DNA of 64,000 bases, taken from NCBI GenBank assembly GCA_018819175.1, contig JAHJQQ010000012.1, positions 124,001 to 188,000 on the forward strand, read 5' to 3'. The notes below the pieces were generated by a model. That model saw nothing but the letters and a program-made list of their open reading frames with translations. It was not told the origin of the DNA and did no database searches. The translations under genes were made by a program, and so were the position numbers. The DNA is from Gammaproteobacteria bacterium. GTDB taxonomy: Bacteria > Pseudomonadota > Gammaproteobacteria > Thiohalobacterales > Thiohalobacteraceae. Positions within the stretch are counted from its first letter, which is position 1; each line of letters starts with the position of its first letter. Below, piece by piece: positions 56,658 through 64,000 of the stretch.

Positions 56658-57683
56658 TTAGATAACGTCGCCGCGGTTCCGCAGGCGCACGGTTGTTGTG
56701 AAATCTTTAGCGATGGTATTCCCGCTCGCGACGGGGTCGACCGTATTCAGGCGCAATGTGATACGGACACTGACCACGTCATTCCAGTCTGTGCCACCAT
56801 TGGTGACATTGTTTGCAGTCACGTAGCGGTCGGCACCCAGCGTCGCGTCGTCATTCACGCCGTACAATACTTGAAAATCTTCAACGCCCTGGATGAGTTC
56901 GTTGTCAGCTGCGATGCTATTGGCAAACAGGGAATTACCAGGGCCATTGATACTTGCGCCGACCAGATAGGTCGTAGACGACGTTCTGAATGCGGTGGCT
57001 ACCGAGGCGTTCTCGGTGTAGAAGCCGCCGTTGACCTTTGAATCAATGTTTGACTGGCCAGTGTTGGGTCCGCTGGATGCGACAACGCCGGCTATATGCT
57101 GGATGGCTCCGCCGCTGCTAGTGGGATTATTCGTGATCATAAACACGGCAGCACTGTCGCAGTCAGACACAGTCAGAATATCGAACTGCTCCAATTGGTC
57201 GTAATTTGTGTTTGTTGAATCAAGTTGGATGATATCTTCGCCAGGCACGATATCGTTCAGATTGGCCAGAATACGAATACCACCTGACGAGCCATAACGC
57301 AGTGTCAGAACATCCGTGTTGTTTACGCCGGTATTATCTTCCCCGAAAACCGCCGTCGCAAAATCGTAACGTGTGCCTTGGTCGGTCAGATTGTTTTTCA
57401 ACGGGATGTCCGTGGAGTCGGTGCAACCCATATAGCCTGTTCTCGCGATGTCCTGGGTGATGCGATCCAGGGCATAACGGGCATTCTCCTGCAGACGCCC
57501 CATGCCATCCTGCATGGTGTAGGTCTGACGCGAGCCAAGAAATATCTGCAGAACCCCAGCCAGCAATAACAGGCTGATAGTGATCGCCACCATCAGCTCG
57601 ACCAGCGTTAAACCCTGTTGCTGGCGGGTGATGCTCTGCGCGGAATTATTCATTGCAGTGTTCATCTGAGCCTCGATTTTCAT
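56658..57683 (-). CDS. pilW: Minor pilin PilW
   Basis: 341 residues. The prepilin site is in RQQQGLTLVELMVAITISLL (G|L, Glu +5), followed by LGSRQTYTMQDGMGRLQENA and RYALDRITQDIARTGYMGC, a segment typical of PilW. The ATG overlaps the pilV stop (ATGA), which shows coupling. It is a structural minor pilin of the pilus-priming complex with PilV, PilX, FimT and PilY1. Confidence 0.93.
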   Translation of the reverse strand: MKIEAQMNTAMNNSAQSITRQQQGLTLVELMVAITISLLLLAGVLQIFLGSRQTYTMQDGMGRLQENARYALDRITQDIARTGYMGCTDSTDIPLKNNLTDQGTRYDFATAVFGEDNTGVNNTDVLTLRYGSSGGIRILANLNDIVPGEDIIQLDSTNTNYDQLEQFDILTVSDCDSAAVFMITNNPTSSGGAIQHIAGVVASSGPNTGQSNIDSKVNGGFYTENASVATAFRTSSTTYLVGASINGPGNSLFANSIAADNELIQGVEDFQVLYGVNDDATLGADRYVTANNVTNGGTDWNDVVSVRITLRLNTVDPVASGNTIAKDFTTTVRLRNRGDVI

Positions 57684-58177
57684 GGCTGATAGATTACCCG
57701 TACGCAGGTCAGGTCAGTGATGGCATCGGGGTCACAGCCTAGGCCGGTAGCCCCGGTGCGGTTGTTGTCCCAGCGGACAGTGACTGTCACGAGGCCGGCA
57801 TTGGTGGTCACGTCGCCCTGTCCAGCCGGCAGTGCGGCCAAGGCCCCTTGCCAAAGGAAGGTGTCATGTTGTGCCATTTGTTGGGGTGTGCAGCCGGTGT
57901 TGTTTTCACAACCGGCGGTATAGGCAGCGGTGTTGTTGTAATTGCCCGCATTGAAACCCGCCATATTGGCGCGGATGCGGTCGGCCATATCATTGGCCAA
58001 TGTCGCACCCTGGGTACGTGCATAGGCGTCATTACTGTTACGCAAGCCCACACTTTGCAGGCCCGCCAGACCCAGTAGCCCGATGGACAGAACCACGACC
58101 GCGATCAAGACTTCCAGCATGGTGAAGCCGGCGACCGCGTGAGGTGAGGATTTCATTAATTTATGGGTTGATAGCAT
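57680..58177 (-). CDS. pilV: Minor pilin PilV
   Basis: 165 residues, with prepilin motif HAVAGFTMLEVLIAVVVLSI (G|F, Glu +5) and the PilV-type GLLGLAGLQSVGLRNSNDAY. Cys-containing C-terminal region. It overlaps pilW by 4 bp and begins 3 bp after fimT. Confidence 0.92.
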   Translation of the reverse strand: MLSTHKLMKSSPHAVAGFTMLEVLIAVVVLSIGLLGLAGLQSVGLRNSNDAYARTQGATLANDMADRIRANMAGFNAGNYNNTAAYTAGCENNTGCTPQQMAQHDTFLWQGALAALPAGQGDVTTNAGLVTVTVRWDNNRTGATGLGCDPDAITDLTCVRVIYQP

Positions 58178-58180
58178 GGT

Positions 58181-58702
58181 TCAGCATCCCCCAAAGGCAC
58201 GGTCGGTTTCGATTCGACCGGTGGCAGTTACACTGATTTCGCGGCCGGTTTCGTCCGGGCGATCATCGCAAACCTCTAATACGAGTTGATTGCTCACAGC
58301 ACCAGTGGCGCTATAGCTGAATGAGTTGGCACCATCGCTGGTAAAGGTTAAACCCGTGCTATCCAACGAGTCATAGGTGCGCACCTCTTCTCCGGGATCG
58401 GGTGAATTATCGTTATTCAGATCGACATAGACCAGCCAGCCGAGTGCCCAATTACTGCCGCCGGTACAGCCCGGAGTGGCACTCATTGAGTCACTGCTGA
58501 CACACATCGTTGCGTTACGGCCACGCTTGATGGCTTCACTACGGGCCAGATTGGCCGCGGCCACGAATTCGTTGGTGACAGTGGTAAGTCGGTTGTTTAA
58601 CAGGAAGTCACGGAAGCTCGGTACTGCGATGGAGAGCAATATCGCCGCGATCACGAGCGTGATCATCAGTTCAACCAAGGTAAATCCGGTATGTTTTTTC
58701 AT
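58181..58702 (-). CDS. fimT: FimT/GspH-type minor pseudopilin
   Basis: 173 residues: MKKHTGFTLVELMITLVIAA with processing G|F, then FRDFLLNNRLTTVTNEFVAA and ANLARSEAIKRGRNATMCVS, the FimT/GspH signature. In several species FimT binds DNA and helps natural transformation through basic residues near the C-terminus. Here the tail is GREISVTATGRIETDRAFGG, with few basics. First gene of the leftward pilus operon; a G-rich tract lies about 110-140 bp upstream. Confidence 0.92.
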   Translation of the reverse strand: MKKHTGFTLVELMITLVIAAILLSIAVPSFRDFLLNNRLTTVTNEFVAAANLARSEAIKRGRNATMCVSSDSMSATPGCTGGSNWALGWLVYVDLNNDNSPDPGEEVRTYDSLDSTGLTFTSDGANSFSYSATGAVSNQLVLEVCDDRPDETGREISVTATGRIETDRAFGGC

Positions 58703-58808
58703 GATTCCCTTTCTACTCCCCGGCGCTAGATGCTGTCTGCCGGTTCCCGATGAGCTGCGCGGATCGGCCGATAAGCGGTGATCTGGCGGCTGCGATTGAA
58801 ATTCTGCA

Positions 58809-58844
58809 GGGGGTTAGCGGCTGGGGGTGGGGGATCTGGAGTGG
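58809..58844 (+). other. G-rich tract with G-quadruplex potential upstream of fimT
   Basis: Plus-strand runs G5 (58809-58813), G5 (58823-58827), G5 (58829-58833) and G3 (58842-58844), with loops of 9, 1 and 8 bases. It is the template-strand side for fimT. Folding is possible but unproven, and loop lengths are not optimal. Apart from this and the repeat at 58907, the 58703-59018 gap holds no gene. Confidence 0.4.
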
Positions 58845-58906
58845 GTGTTTGGACGCACTGCTGTTTCGTCATTCTGGCAAAGTCGGAGTCCATGTCAGTT
58901 AAGGCC

Positions 58907-58994
58907 CTGGATTACTCGCTTCGCTCGCCCTACGGGCCGCCTGGTCGGCGTTCAACGCGCTCCGCGCTTTTGTCCGGCCTGCGCCGGAATGACG
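58907..58994 (+). repeat. 88-bp repeat, inverted partner of 61848-61936
   Basis: Starts CTGGATTACTCGCTTCGCTC and ends CTGCGCCGGAATGACG. The reverse complement of 61848-61936 matches it with about five differences. The pair brackets the second minor pilin cluster. Confidence 0.85.
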
Positions 58995-59018
58995 GGTAAT
59001 AAATAGACCAAAGGCTTT

Positions 59019-59423
59019 CTAGGGCTGCAGCTGCTGGCGGGCGAAGCGGCCGGGCTCCAGGCCGGGAATCAACGTTTGGATTTCGATGGACTGCGCCGGC
59101 CAGCTGACCTGGATCGCCACCTGTTTGTAATCGGGGTCGGGGCTGTGTTCGATCTGCCACCTTATAGAGTAGCGGTGCAGCAGTCCTTGCCGGCTGAGTG
59201 AGCCGGACACCAGTTCATCCTGATAGGCGGGGTAGCGGGCGATGCCCTGGAATTCGGCGAGCTTGTCCAGGGCAAAGGCGGTGGCCTCGTCGCTGGCCTT
59301 GGCCTGGGCGCTGGCGGCCATCAGACTGGCCTGAAGCCGGGCGGCGCCGGTCAGGCCGACCAACACCAGCAGCAGGGCGACCAATGCCTCGATCAGGCTG
59401 AATCCGGATTGACGGTTAAGCAT
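59019..59423 (-). CDS. PilV-like minor pilin of the second cluster
   Basis: 134 residues: MLNRQSGFSLIEALVALLLV with processing G|F and Glu +5, followed by GLTGAARLQASLMAASAQAK. This is the PilV/GspI-type layout. It has a short C-terminal domain without cysteines, smaller than the 165-residue PilV of the first cluster. It abuts the PilX-like gene upstream (start 59423, that gene's stop at 59424), so it is the last gene of the second leftward operon. Confidence 0.85.
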   Translation of the reverse strand: MLNRQSGFSLIEALVALLLVLVGLTGAARLQASLMAASAQAKASDEATAFALDKLAEFQGIARYPAYQDELVSGSLSRQGLLHRYSIRWQIEHSPDPDYKQVAIQVSWPAQSIEIQTLIPGLEPGRFARQQLQP

Positions 59424-60485
59424 TTAGAAGTCCTTCCAGCTGCCGGCGAGTTGAATCACCTCCAGGGGCGGCGGTTCTATACGGTTGGGTCCACTGGGGT
59501 GTTGTCCGATATGCGCCAGCCGGCTGCTCGGGCCGAGGCTGTTGAACTGGCCGGTGACGGCCAGGCTGCCGTAAAGATGAAAATCTCCCCAGGCGGGTGC
59601 GCCGGTGCAGTCGGCTTCTATATAGATAAAGCCGACGATCACGGCACCCCCGGAAAATCCCGGGCAGCCAAGCTCTGCGGGAATGACCAATATAATGGGC
59701 CGTTGCGGGCTGCCGATGCTGTGCCGCCATTCCCCCGCACTCAGATCGTCCGCCGTCGCCCACCAATAATCGCGTTCATGAGGAAACGCCGCGACCTGCG
59801 CAGTGGCCATGGCCAGCAATTCATCACGCGGCACGCTGAACACATAATCCCAAAGGCCGGTGCTGGGAAAGATTTCGCCTTGCAGTTGTCCGCCATGCAG
59901 ATTGGTACCGCCGCCAATCAGACAAGCCGCATCCCCCGACGCGCTGAGCGCTGGGCCAACATCTGGTAGGTCTGCCGAGGCGGGATAGAGATCACTGGTG
60001 GTGGAAAGATCCGCACAACCATCCACGATCAGGGGTGACGCGAATTCACCCGCAGCCGTCAGCACGCCGCTCGGCCGCACATACTGGCTGACGCGGGCCT
60101 CTATTTCCGGGGCACTCGAAGGCGAGGCAGTGGCACGTACCAGGATATAGCCCAGCCAGTTCGGCGCGCGTTCGAAGGTGAGATTGATGGCAAAGCTATC
60201 GCCGCTACTGCTGCTCATCGCGGGCGGGTTTGAGGTCGGCGTGGCGATTTCAAGTCCGCCGGGCAAGCTCAGCCAATCCGGATGATGCATTTTCAACCAG
60301 GCGCTACCGAAGTTGAGACCGGCATTGGCGGCCTGTTGTGCCTGATTCGCCAACAGACTGTTGCGCGCCATGCGTTGTTCGAGTGTCGCGGTGTGCGCCA
60401 CGCTGATCGCCAAGGCAATGCTGGCGATAGTCAAGGCGAGGCAGGTCAGCAAGGTTGCCGCACCGCGTTGTGTTGTTATGCGCAT
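59424..60485 (-). CDS. PilX-like minor pilin of the second cluster
   Basis: 353 residues from MRITTQRGAATLLTCLALTI. The N-terminal helix has the PilX-type layout (processing after RG, then AHTATLEQRMARNSLLANQA and QQAANAGLNFGSAWL). It is about twice the length of the first PilX. The C-terminal half is beta-rich with cysteines (DGCADLST, DAACLIGGGTNLHG, ELGCPGFSGGAVIVGFIYIE) and may replace the tip function normally given by PilY1, which this cluster lacks. Start chosen because it follows the upstream stop by 1 bp. Confidence 0.82.
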   Translation of the reverse strand: MRITTQRGAATLLTCLALTIASIALAISVAHTATLEQRMARNSLLANQAQQAANAGLNFGSAWLKMHHPDWLSLPGGLEIATPTSNPPAMSSSSGDSFAINLTFERAPNWLGYILVRATASPSSAPEIEARVSQYVRPSGVLTAAGEFASPLIVDGCADLSTTSDLYPASADLPDVGPALSASGDAACLIGGGTNLHGGQLQGEIFPSTGLWDYVFSVPRDELLAMATAQVAAFPHERDYWWATADDLSAGEWRHSIGSPQRPIILVIPAELGCPGFSGGAVIVGFIYIEADCTGAPAWGDFHLYGSLAVTGQFNSLGPSSRLAHIGQHPSGPNRIEPPPLEVIQLAGSWKDF

Positions 60486-60486
60486 A

Positions 60487-61197
60487 TCAAGGAACCGTAA
60501 TGAGTAGTTTGTCATTGGCAAAGGCCACGCTGTTGGTGAGTTGATGGGTTATCGTTGTGTCGCTGCGGCTGCGCGCGCGGAGTGCGATGCGGATACTGCG
60601 TCGCAGCATGCCGGGATCGCCGGCGCTGCAGGGCAGTTCAACATCCAATAGATTGATGCAGATTTCCTGGAGCGCGAATTGCAGGCCGGTGACTTCGGTG
60701 TCGGCATCGGTGATGGCCTGCCAGCTGCCGCCTGTGCAAGTGAACGGACTGCCGCCGTTGCGCATCTGAATCTGTCCGGCACGCAATCGAAAACCGAATT
60801 GTTCCAGATTACTGGTTGAGGTTGTCGGGCTCGCGATGCCACTGGGGCCAACACCGACACGTAGATCGCTGTTCAGGTCATAGCTATAGAGAACGCAGGA
60901 ATTGTCGGGTTCGCCCGTGCTGTTGCCCAGTTGCACATCGTTGCTGTCCGTCTGGAAGGGGTTGTCTGTTGGTGTGACGCTGCCGGGTGTAAAGGCCCAG
61001 TAACCGGCGCGGCGCAGATCGTTGGTCAGCAGATCAAGCGTGCCGCGCAATTCCTGATTGAGTCGGCTTAGGCGTACGGTGTCTGATGTGGCACGTATAT
61101 TCACAACATAAAGTTGTAACGCGCCGGCAATCACTAGCAGGCCTACAGTGCTGCCGACCATCAGCTCGGTTAATGAAAATCCGCATTGCCTTAACAT
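60487..61197 (-). CDS. PilW-like minor pilin of the second cluster
   Basis: 236 residues: MLRQCGFSLTELMVGSTVGL (processing G|F, Glu +5), then LSRLNQELRGTLDLLTNDLR and RAGYWAFTPG, the PilW pattern. It is shorter than the first PilW (341). The ATG overlaps the upstream FimT-like stop by 7 bp and the PilX-like gene starts 1 bp after its end, so the four genes are tightly coupled. Confidence 0.88.
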   Translation of the reverse strand: MLRQCGFSLTELMVGSTVGLLVIAGALQLYVVNIRATSDTVRLSRLNQELRGTLDLLTNDLRRAGYWAFTPGSVTPTDNPFQTDSNDVQLGNSTGEPDNSCVLYSYDLNSDLRVGVGPSGIASPTTSTSNLEQFGFRLRAGQIQMRNGGSPFTCTGGSWQAITDADTEVTGLQFALQEICINLLDVELPCSAGDPGMLRRSIRIALRARSRSDTTITHQLTNSVAFANDKLLITVP

Positions 61198-61751
61198 GGT
61201 GAATAGCCCGCCGGGCTTGCGCCATCGGCTGGTGCGCAGATGCGCACGCGTCCCAGCGTACTGATGCGGATATCCAGCCGTTTGCCCCGGTTCGATTGCA
61301 ATTCAACCGTCCCCGCGCGTGCGAGTCCGCGCAGCGGGTCGAACTCCGTGGTCTGGCCGCTGCTGAAACGCGCGCTGATCAGTGAGACATGTGTCTGTTC
61401 TTCGTTCGCACTGGTGTGCAATTGGCGATCATGGGAGAGATCCAGCAGACAGGCGCTGGAACTGCGCCAATCCTGGATCGTGCAATCGCAGGGTAACTGC
61501 TGACTGATGCCATAACACCAGTGCTCGCCGGGCGAGAAACTGACGCCGATGGGTACGGCCGCGTGGCGTCGGACGGCCTCGCTGCGGGCATAGCGCAAAT
61601 CCGCGGCGACTTGTTGCGCGGCCGCGCGCAGATGTTGACTGTCGATGAGGTCGGTGAAAGCGGGCAACGCCCAGGTGAGCATGATCGCCGCGACGGCGAT
61701 CGTCACCATGAGTTCAATGAGCGTAAACCCGGAGTGCGCACGATCATCCAT
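61191..61751 (-). CDS. FimT/GspH-like minor pilin of the second cluster
   Basis: 186 residues: RAHSGFTLIELMVTIAVAAI with processing G|F, then AAAQQVAADLRYARSEAVRR as in FimT/GspH. The C-terminal part has six cysteines and a basic segment NRGKRLDIRISTLGRVRICA. That resembles the basic DNA-contacting tail reported for FimT proteins involved in DNA uptake more than the first fimT does. First gene of the second cluster. Confidence 0.87.
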   Translation of the reverse strand: MDDRAHSGFTLIELMVTIAVAAIMLTWALPAFTDLIDSQHLRAAAQQVAADLRYARSEAVRRHAAVPIGVSFSPGEHWCYGISQQLPCDCTIQDWRSSSACLLDLSHDRQLHTSANEEQTHVSLISARFSSGQTTEFDPLRGLARAGTVELQSNRGKRLDIRISTLGRVRICAPADGASPAGYSPC

Positions 61752-61847
61752 GATCGAATCTCCAGTACCAGTCCTTGGTGTGGGTGATTATAGCCGCTGC
61801 GGCGGCTTATACTAGACCCCGAATGACGCTTGGTTAGTACAGAGTCG

Positions 61848-61936
61848 CCGTCATCCCGGCGCAGGCCGGACAAAAGCGCAGAGCGCGTTGAACGCCGAAT
61901 AGGCGGCCCGTAGGGCGAGTGAAGCGAGTAATCCAG
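61848..61936 (-). repeat. 89-bp repeat, inverted partner of 58907-58994
   Basis: The reverse complement matches 58907-58994 with about five differences. It continues into a palindromic CTGGATTCCGGCCTACGCCG unit at 61958-61985. The remaining part of 61752-62055 shows no gene. Confidence 0.85.
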
Positions 61937-62055
61937 AATCCATATTCGCGCGGTACTCCTGGATTCCGGCCTACGCCGGAATGACGAAAATATTGAATTC
62001 GCTACATAGCTCAAGTGCCGTTCGCTCAAACATGCTTAGCCAAGGAGGGCTGACA

Positions 62056-62469
62056 ATGAAACACAAGGAACGCGTGGCAGGTTTTGGTTTAATGGAATTG
62101 TTAATAGCGTTGGCGATTGTTGCGATTCTAGCGACACTGGCGCTGCCGAGTTATCGCACCCAGATGCAGCAGGGTCGGCGTTTGGATGCGATAAGCAGTT
62201 TGTTGAGTATCCGCGTGGCGCAGGAGAAATGGCGTGCCAGCCATACCAGCTACGCAAGTTTGGATGACCTTGGCTGGTCGAGTGGCACCTCGTTGGAGGG
62301 GCATTATCAACTGCGCCTCAGCGAACATTCGGCATCGGGTTTCATGCTGATTGCGCAGCCGGTAACCGGTGGGCCGCAACAGGACGACCGTTGCGGCAGC
62401 TTCGCACTGGACCAGCGCGGACCGGTGATGACAGGAACTTATGCGGGCGCCGATTGTTGGCGACGTTGA
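62056..62469 (+). CDS. Type IV pilin, PilE-like, rightward
   Basis: 137 residues from MKHKERVAGFGLMELLIALA, with AAGGAG eight bases upstream. Processing G|F, Glu +5 retained, hydrophobic helix IALAIVAILATLALPSYRTQ, and a short C-terminal domain with a Cys pair (DDRCGSFAL, GADCWRR) like the pilin at 51764. Same length as that pilin but only moderately similar. It is 12 bp ahead of thiO and so probably co-transcribed with it. Confidence 0.88.
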   Translation: MKHKERVAGFGLMELLIALAIVAILATLALPSYRTQMQQGRRLDAISSLLSIRVAQEKWRASHTSYASLDDLGWSSGTSLEGHYQLRLSEHSASGFMLIAQPVTGGPQQDDRCGSFALDQRGPVMTGTYAGADCWRR

Positions 62470-62481
62470 CGGAGATATCGA

Positions 62482-63573
62482 GTGGTGGAGTGTCTGATTG
62501 TGGGTGCCGGGCTGATCGGCATGTTGACGGCGCGCGAGCTGCAGACCGCGGGCGTGCAAGTGACATTGATCGAACGCGGCAGCAGTGGCCGCGAAGCTAC
62601 CTGGGCCGGTGGCGGTATCCTCTCGCCCCTGTATCCCTGGCGTTATCCCGATGCCGTGAATCAACTGGCGCGCTGGAGTCAACAGCGTTACCCGCAGCTG
62701 CTCGCGGAGTTGCACGAGCAAAGCGGACTCGACCCGGAACACGAACGTTCCGGCTTGCTGATTCTCGATGCGGGTGATCAGGCACCGGTAAATGCATGGG
62801 CACAGCGCTTTGGTGCCACGCTTCAACAGATCGATGCGCAACAACTTGCCGAGCTTGAGCCCGCACTCGGTGTGAGCAGTCCACAGAGTTGCTGGCTGCC
62901 GGAAGTAGGGCAGGTGCGTAACCCGCGCCTGGCCAAATCATTACGTGCGGCGCTGGAGCGCAGCGGTGTGCGCTTTATCGAACAACGCACCGTGACCGGT
63001 TTTCGCCAAACCGCCGGCCGCGTCACGGGTGTGGAAACAGACGCAGGCTTTCTGGCTGCGGAACAAGTTATCGTCGCCGGTGGTGCCTGGAGTGGTGACC
63101 TGTTACGGACAACCGGTATCGAGCTGCCGGTCGAGCCTGTGCGCGGGCAGATGATCCTATTTCGCGGCGCGCCGGGGCAAGTACGACACATTGTTCTCGA
63201 TCAGGGGCGCTATGTCATACCGCGTCGCGATGGACGCATCCTGGTCGGCAGTACGATGGAACGCGTCGGCTTTGATAAATCCACCACCGAGAGCGCCGCG
63301 ACGGATCTGCGCGCGGCGGCGCTCCGCTTGATCCCGACATTAGGCGACTGCGAGCTGGAACATCACTGGGCAGGCCTGCGGCCCGGGTCGCCGACCGGGG
63401 TCCCCTGCATTGCCCGCCACCCGGAACTGACCAACCTATATATAAATGCCGGTCACTACCGGAACGGTGTCGTCCTCGGCCCGGCCTCGGCGAGATTGCT
63501 GGCGGATCTGTTGCTGGAACGCCGTCCCGATATCGATCCCGCAGCATTTTTGCCCGACAGAATCAGTGCTTAG
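62482..63573 (+). CDS. thiO: Glycine oxidase ThiO
   Basis: FAD-dependent oxidation of glycine to the imine used for the thiazole ring of thiamine. 363 residues from GTG with GGAG seven bases upstream. N-terminal dinucleotide fold VECLIVGAGLIGMLTARELQ, then TWAGGGILSPLYPWRYPDAV, VIVAGGAWSGDLL and GRYVIPRRDGRILVGSTMER, ending HYRNGVVLGPASARLLADLL. Typical of the DAO family ThiO branch. No other thi gene or TPP riboswitch is in the window. It sits behind a pilin gene, as near the pil region in pseudomonads. Confidence 0.93.
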   Translation: MVECLIVGAGLIGMLTARELQTAGVQVTLIERGSSGREATWAGGGILSPLYPWRYPDAVNQLARWSQQRYPQLLAELHEQSGLDPEHERSGLLILDAGDQAPVNAWAQRFGATLQQIDAQQLAELEPALGVSSPQSCWLPEVGQVRNPRLAKSLRAALERSGVRFIEQRTVTGFRQTAGRVTGVETDAGFLAAEQVIVAGGAWSGDLLRTTGIELPVEPVRGQMILFRGAPGQVRHIVLDQGRYVIPRRDGRILVGSTMERVGFDKSTTESAATDLRAAALRLIPTLGDCELEHHWAGLRPGSPTGVPCIARHPELTNLYINAGHYRNGVVLGPASARLLADLLLERRPDIDPAAFLPDRISA

Positions 63574-63616
63574 GCCAGGATAGACTTTGTCTAAACATCG
63601 GTCGTATACTTGGCGC

Positions 63617-64000
63617 ATGCAAAAACGACCGGAAAGACAGCCGCTTAGCCAGCAACAGGTGATTGACCTGCTGGCCGGGCATGATATCCAGCCAACCCTG
63701 CAGCGGCTGGAAATTGCCCAGGCCCTGTTCGCCCGCGATCAGCACCTGTCGGCCGATGAGGTTCTCAAGCAGGTGAATCAGGAGTCGGCTCGGGTGTCCA
63801 AGGCCACGGTCTACAACACCCTGGGCCTGTTCGCCGCCAAAGGCCTCATCCGCGAAGTCATCGTCGACCCCAGCCGGGTGTTCTATGATCCGAATACCTG
63901 CGAGCATCACCATTTCTACAACATCGACACCGGCGAGCTGATGGATATAGACGCCGACCAGCTTGCGCTCATGAACCTCCCGCCCCCCCCGGAAGGCACC
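63617..64000 (+). CDS. Fur-family transcriptional regulator, truncated by the window edge
   Basis: At least 128 residues from ATG 63617, open to the end of the window. The winged helix has IQPTLQRLEIAQALFARDQH and LSADEVLKQVNQESARVSKA, then TVYNTLGLFAAKGLIREVIV. The dimerisation/metal part starts DPNTCEHHHFYNIDTGELMD, with a His cluster. The HHHFYNIDTGEL form is closer to PerR/Irr-like members than to canonical Fur, and no CxxC has appeared up to the window end. A weak promoter (TAGACT, 18 bases, TATACT at 63605-63610) lies just before the start. Confidence 0.9.
   Translation, partial: MQKRPERQPLSQQQVIDLLAGHDIQPTLQRLEIAQALFARDQHLSADEVLKQVNQESARVSKATVYNTLGLFAAKGLIREVIVDPSRVFYDPNTCEHHHFYNIDTGELMDIDADQLALMNLPPPPEGT

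Overview
The window comes from a gammaproteobacterial chromosome of moderately high GC. The evidence is the conserved order ispB / rplU-rpmA-obg-proB / rpsT / murJ-ribF-ileS-lspA-fkpB-ispH followed by type IV pilus genes and thiO, which resembles Pseudomonas and Chromatiales-type genomes, together with an Rsd/AlgQ homologue, a class I FBPase and an Amt transporter. I cannot name the genus. Almost the whole window is chromosomal core. I see no prophage, no CRISPR array and no intact transposase.

Layout. 1-4.0 kb: purL, whose 3' end is triplicated as a 155-bp tandem repeat. 4.5-7.2 kb: a disturbed, partly AT-rich stretch with a decayed Ub-Mut7-C gene, an orphan signal-peptide coding piece, a small secreted YD-like protein and a secreted protein with a duplicated domain and thrombospondin type 3 repeats. 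7.5-15.4 kb: hydroxyacid dehydrogenase, chalcone-isomerase-like protein, PutA, Nudix hydrolase, CxxCxxCC protein, RibD-C-like reductase and TauE-like permease. 15.5-22.7 kb: a FimX-like REC-REC-GGDEF-EAL protein, a spermidine-synthase-like protein, an IscR-like regulator without cluster cysteines, a YbaK-HDOD fusion, Rsd and an NnrU/ICMT-like membrane protein. 23-29.5 kb: fbp, wbuC, a TPR protein with two aspartyl-protease-like lobes, a GAF-PAS histidine kinase and mazG. 29.5-31 kb: a candidate structured RNA and amt.

31.2-38.0 kb is the most interesting block. It holds a cyclic-nucleotide-binding/rhodanese fusion, a Slam-like TPR plus outer-membrane barrel, a FecR-domain protein ending in a TbpB-like small barrel, and a convergent CHASE2-adenylate cyclase. 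I infer a Slam-type (type XI) translocator with its exported substrate, linked to cAMP signalling.

38.5-51.8 kb is core: tRNA-Pro, ispB, ribosomal proteins, obg, proB, rpsT, murJ, ribF, ileS, lspA, fkpB and ispH. 51.8-62.5 kb is type IV pilus: a leftward fimT-pilV-pilW-pilX-pilY1-small protein-pilE operon, a second leftward minor pilin set (fimT-, pilW-, pilX- and pilV-like), and a rightward pilin followed by thiO. The window closes inside a Fur-family gene.

Gaps between genes are unusually rich in palindromic and terminal-inverted-repeat elements of about a dozen families, several nested in one another. They are annotated individually. Start codons were moved from the longest possible reading where family length, ribosome-binding sites or operon spacing supported it.
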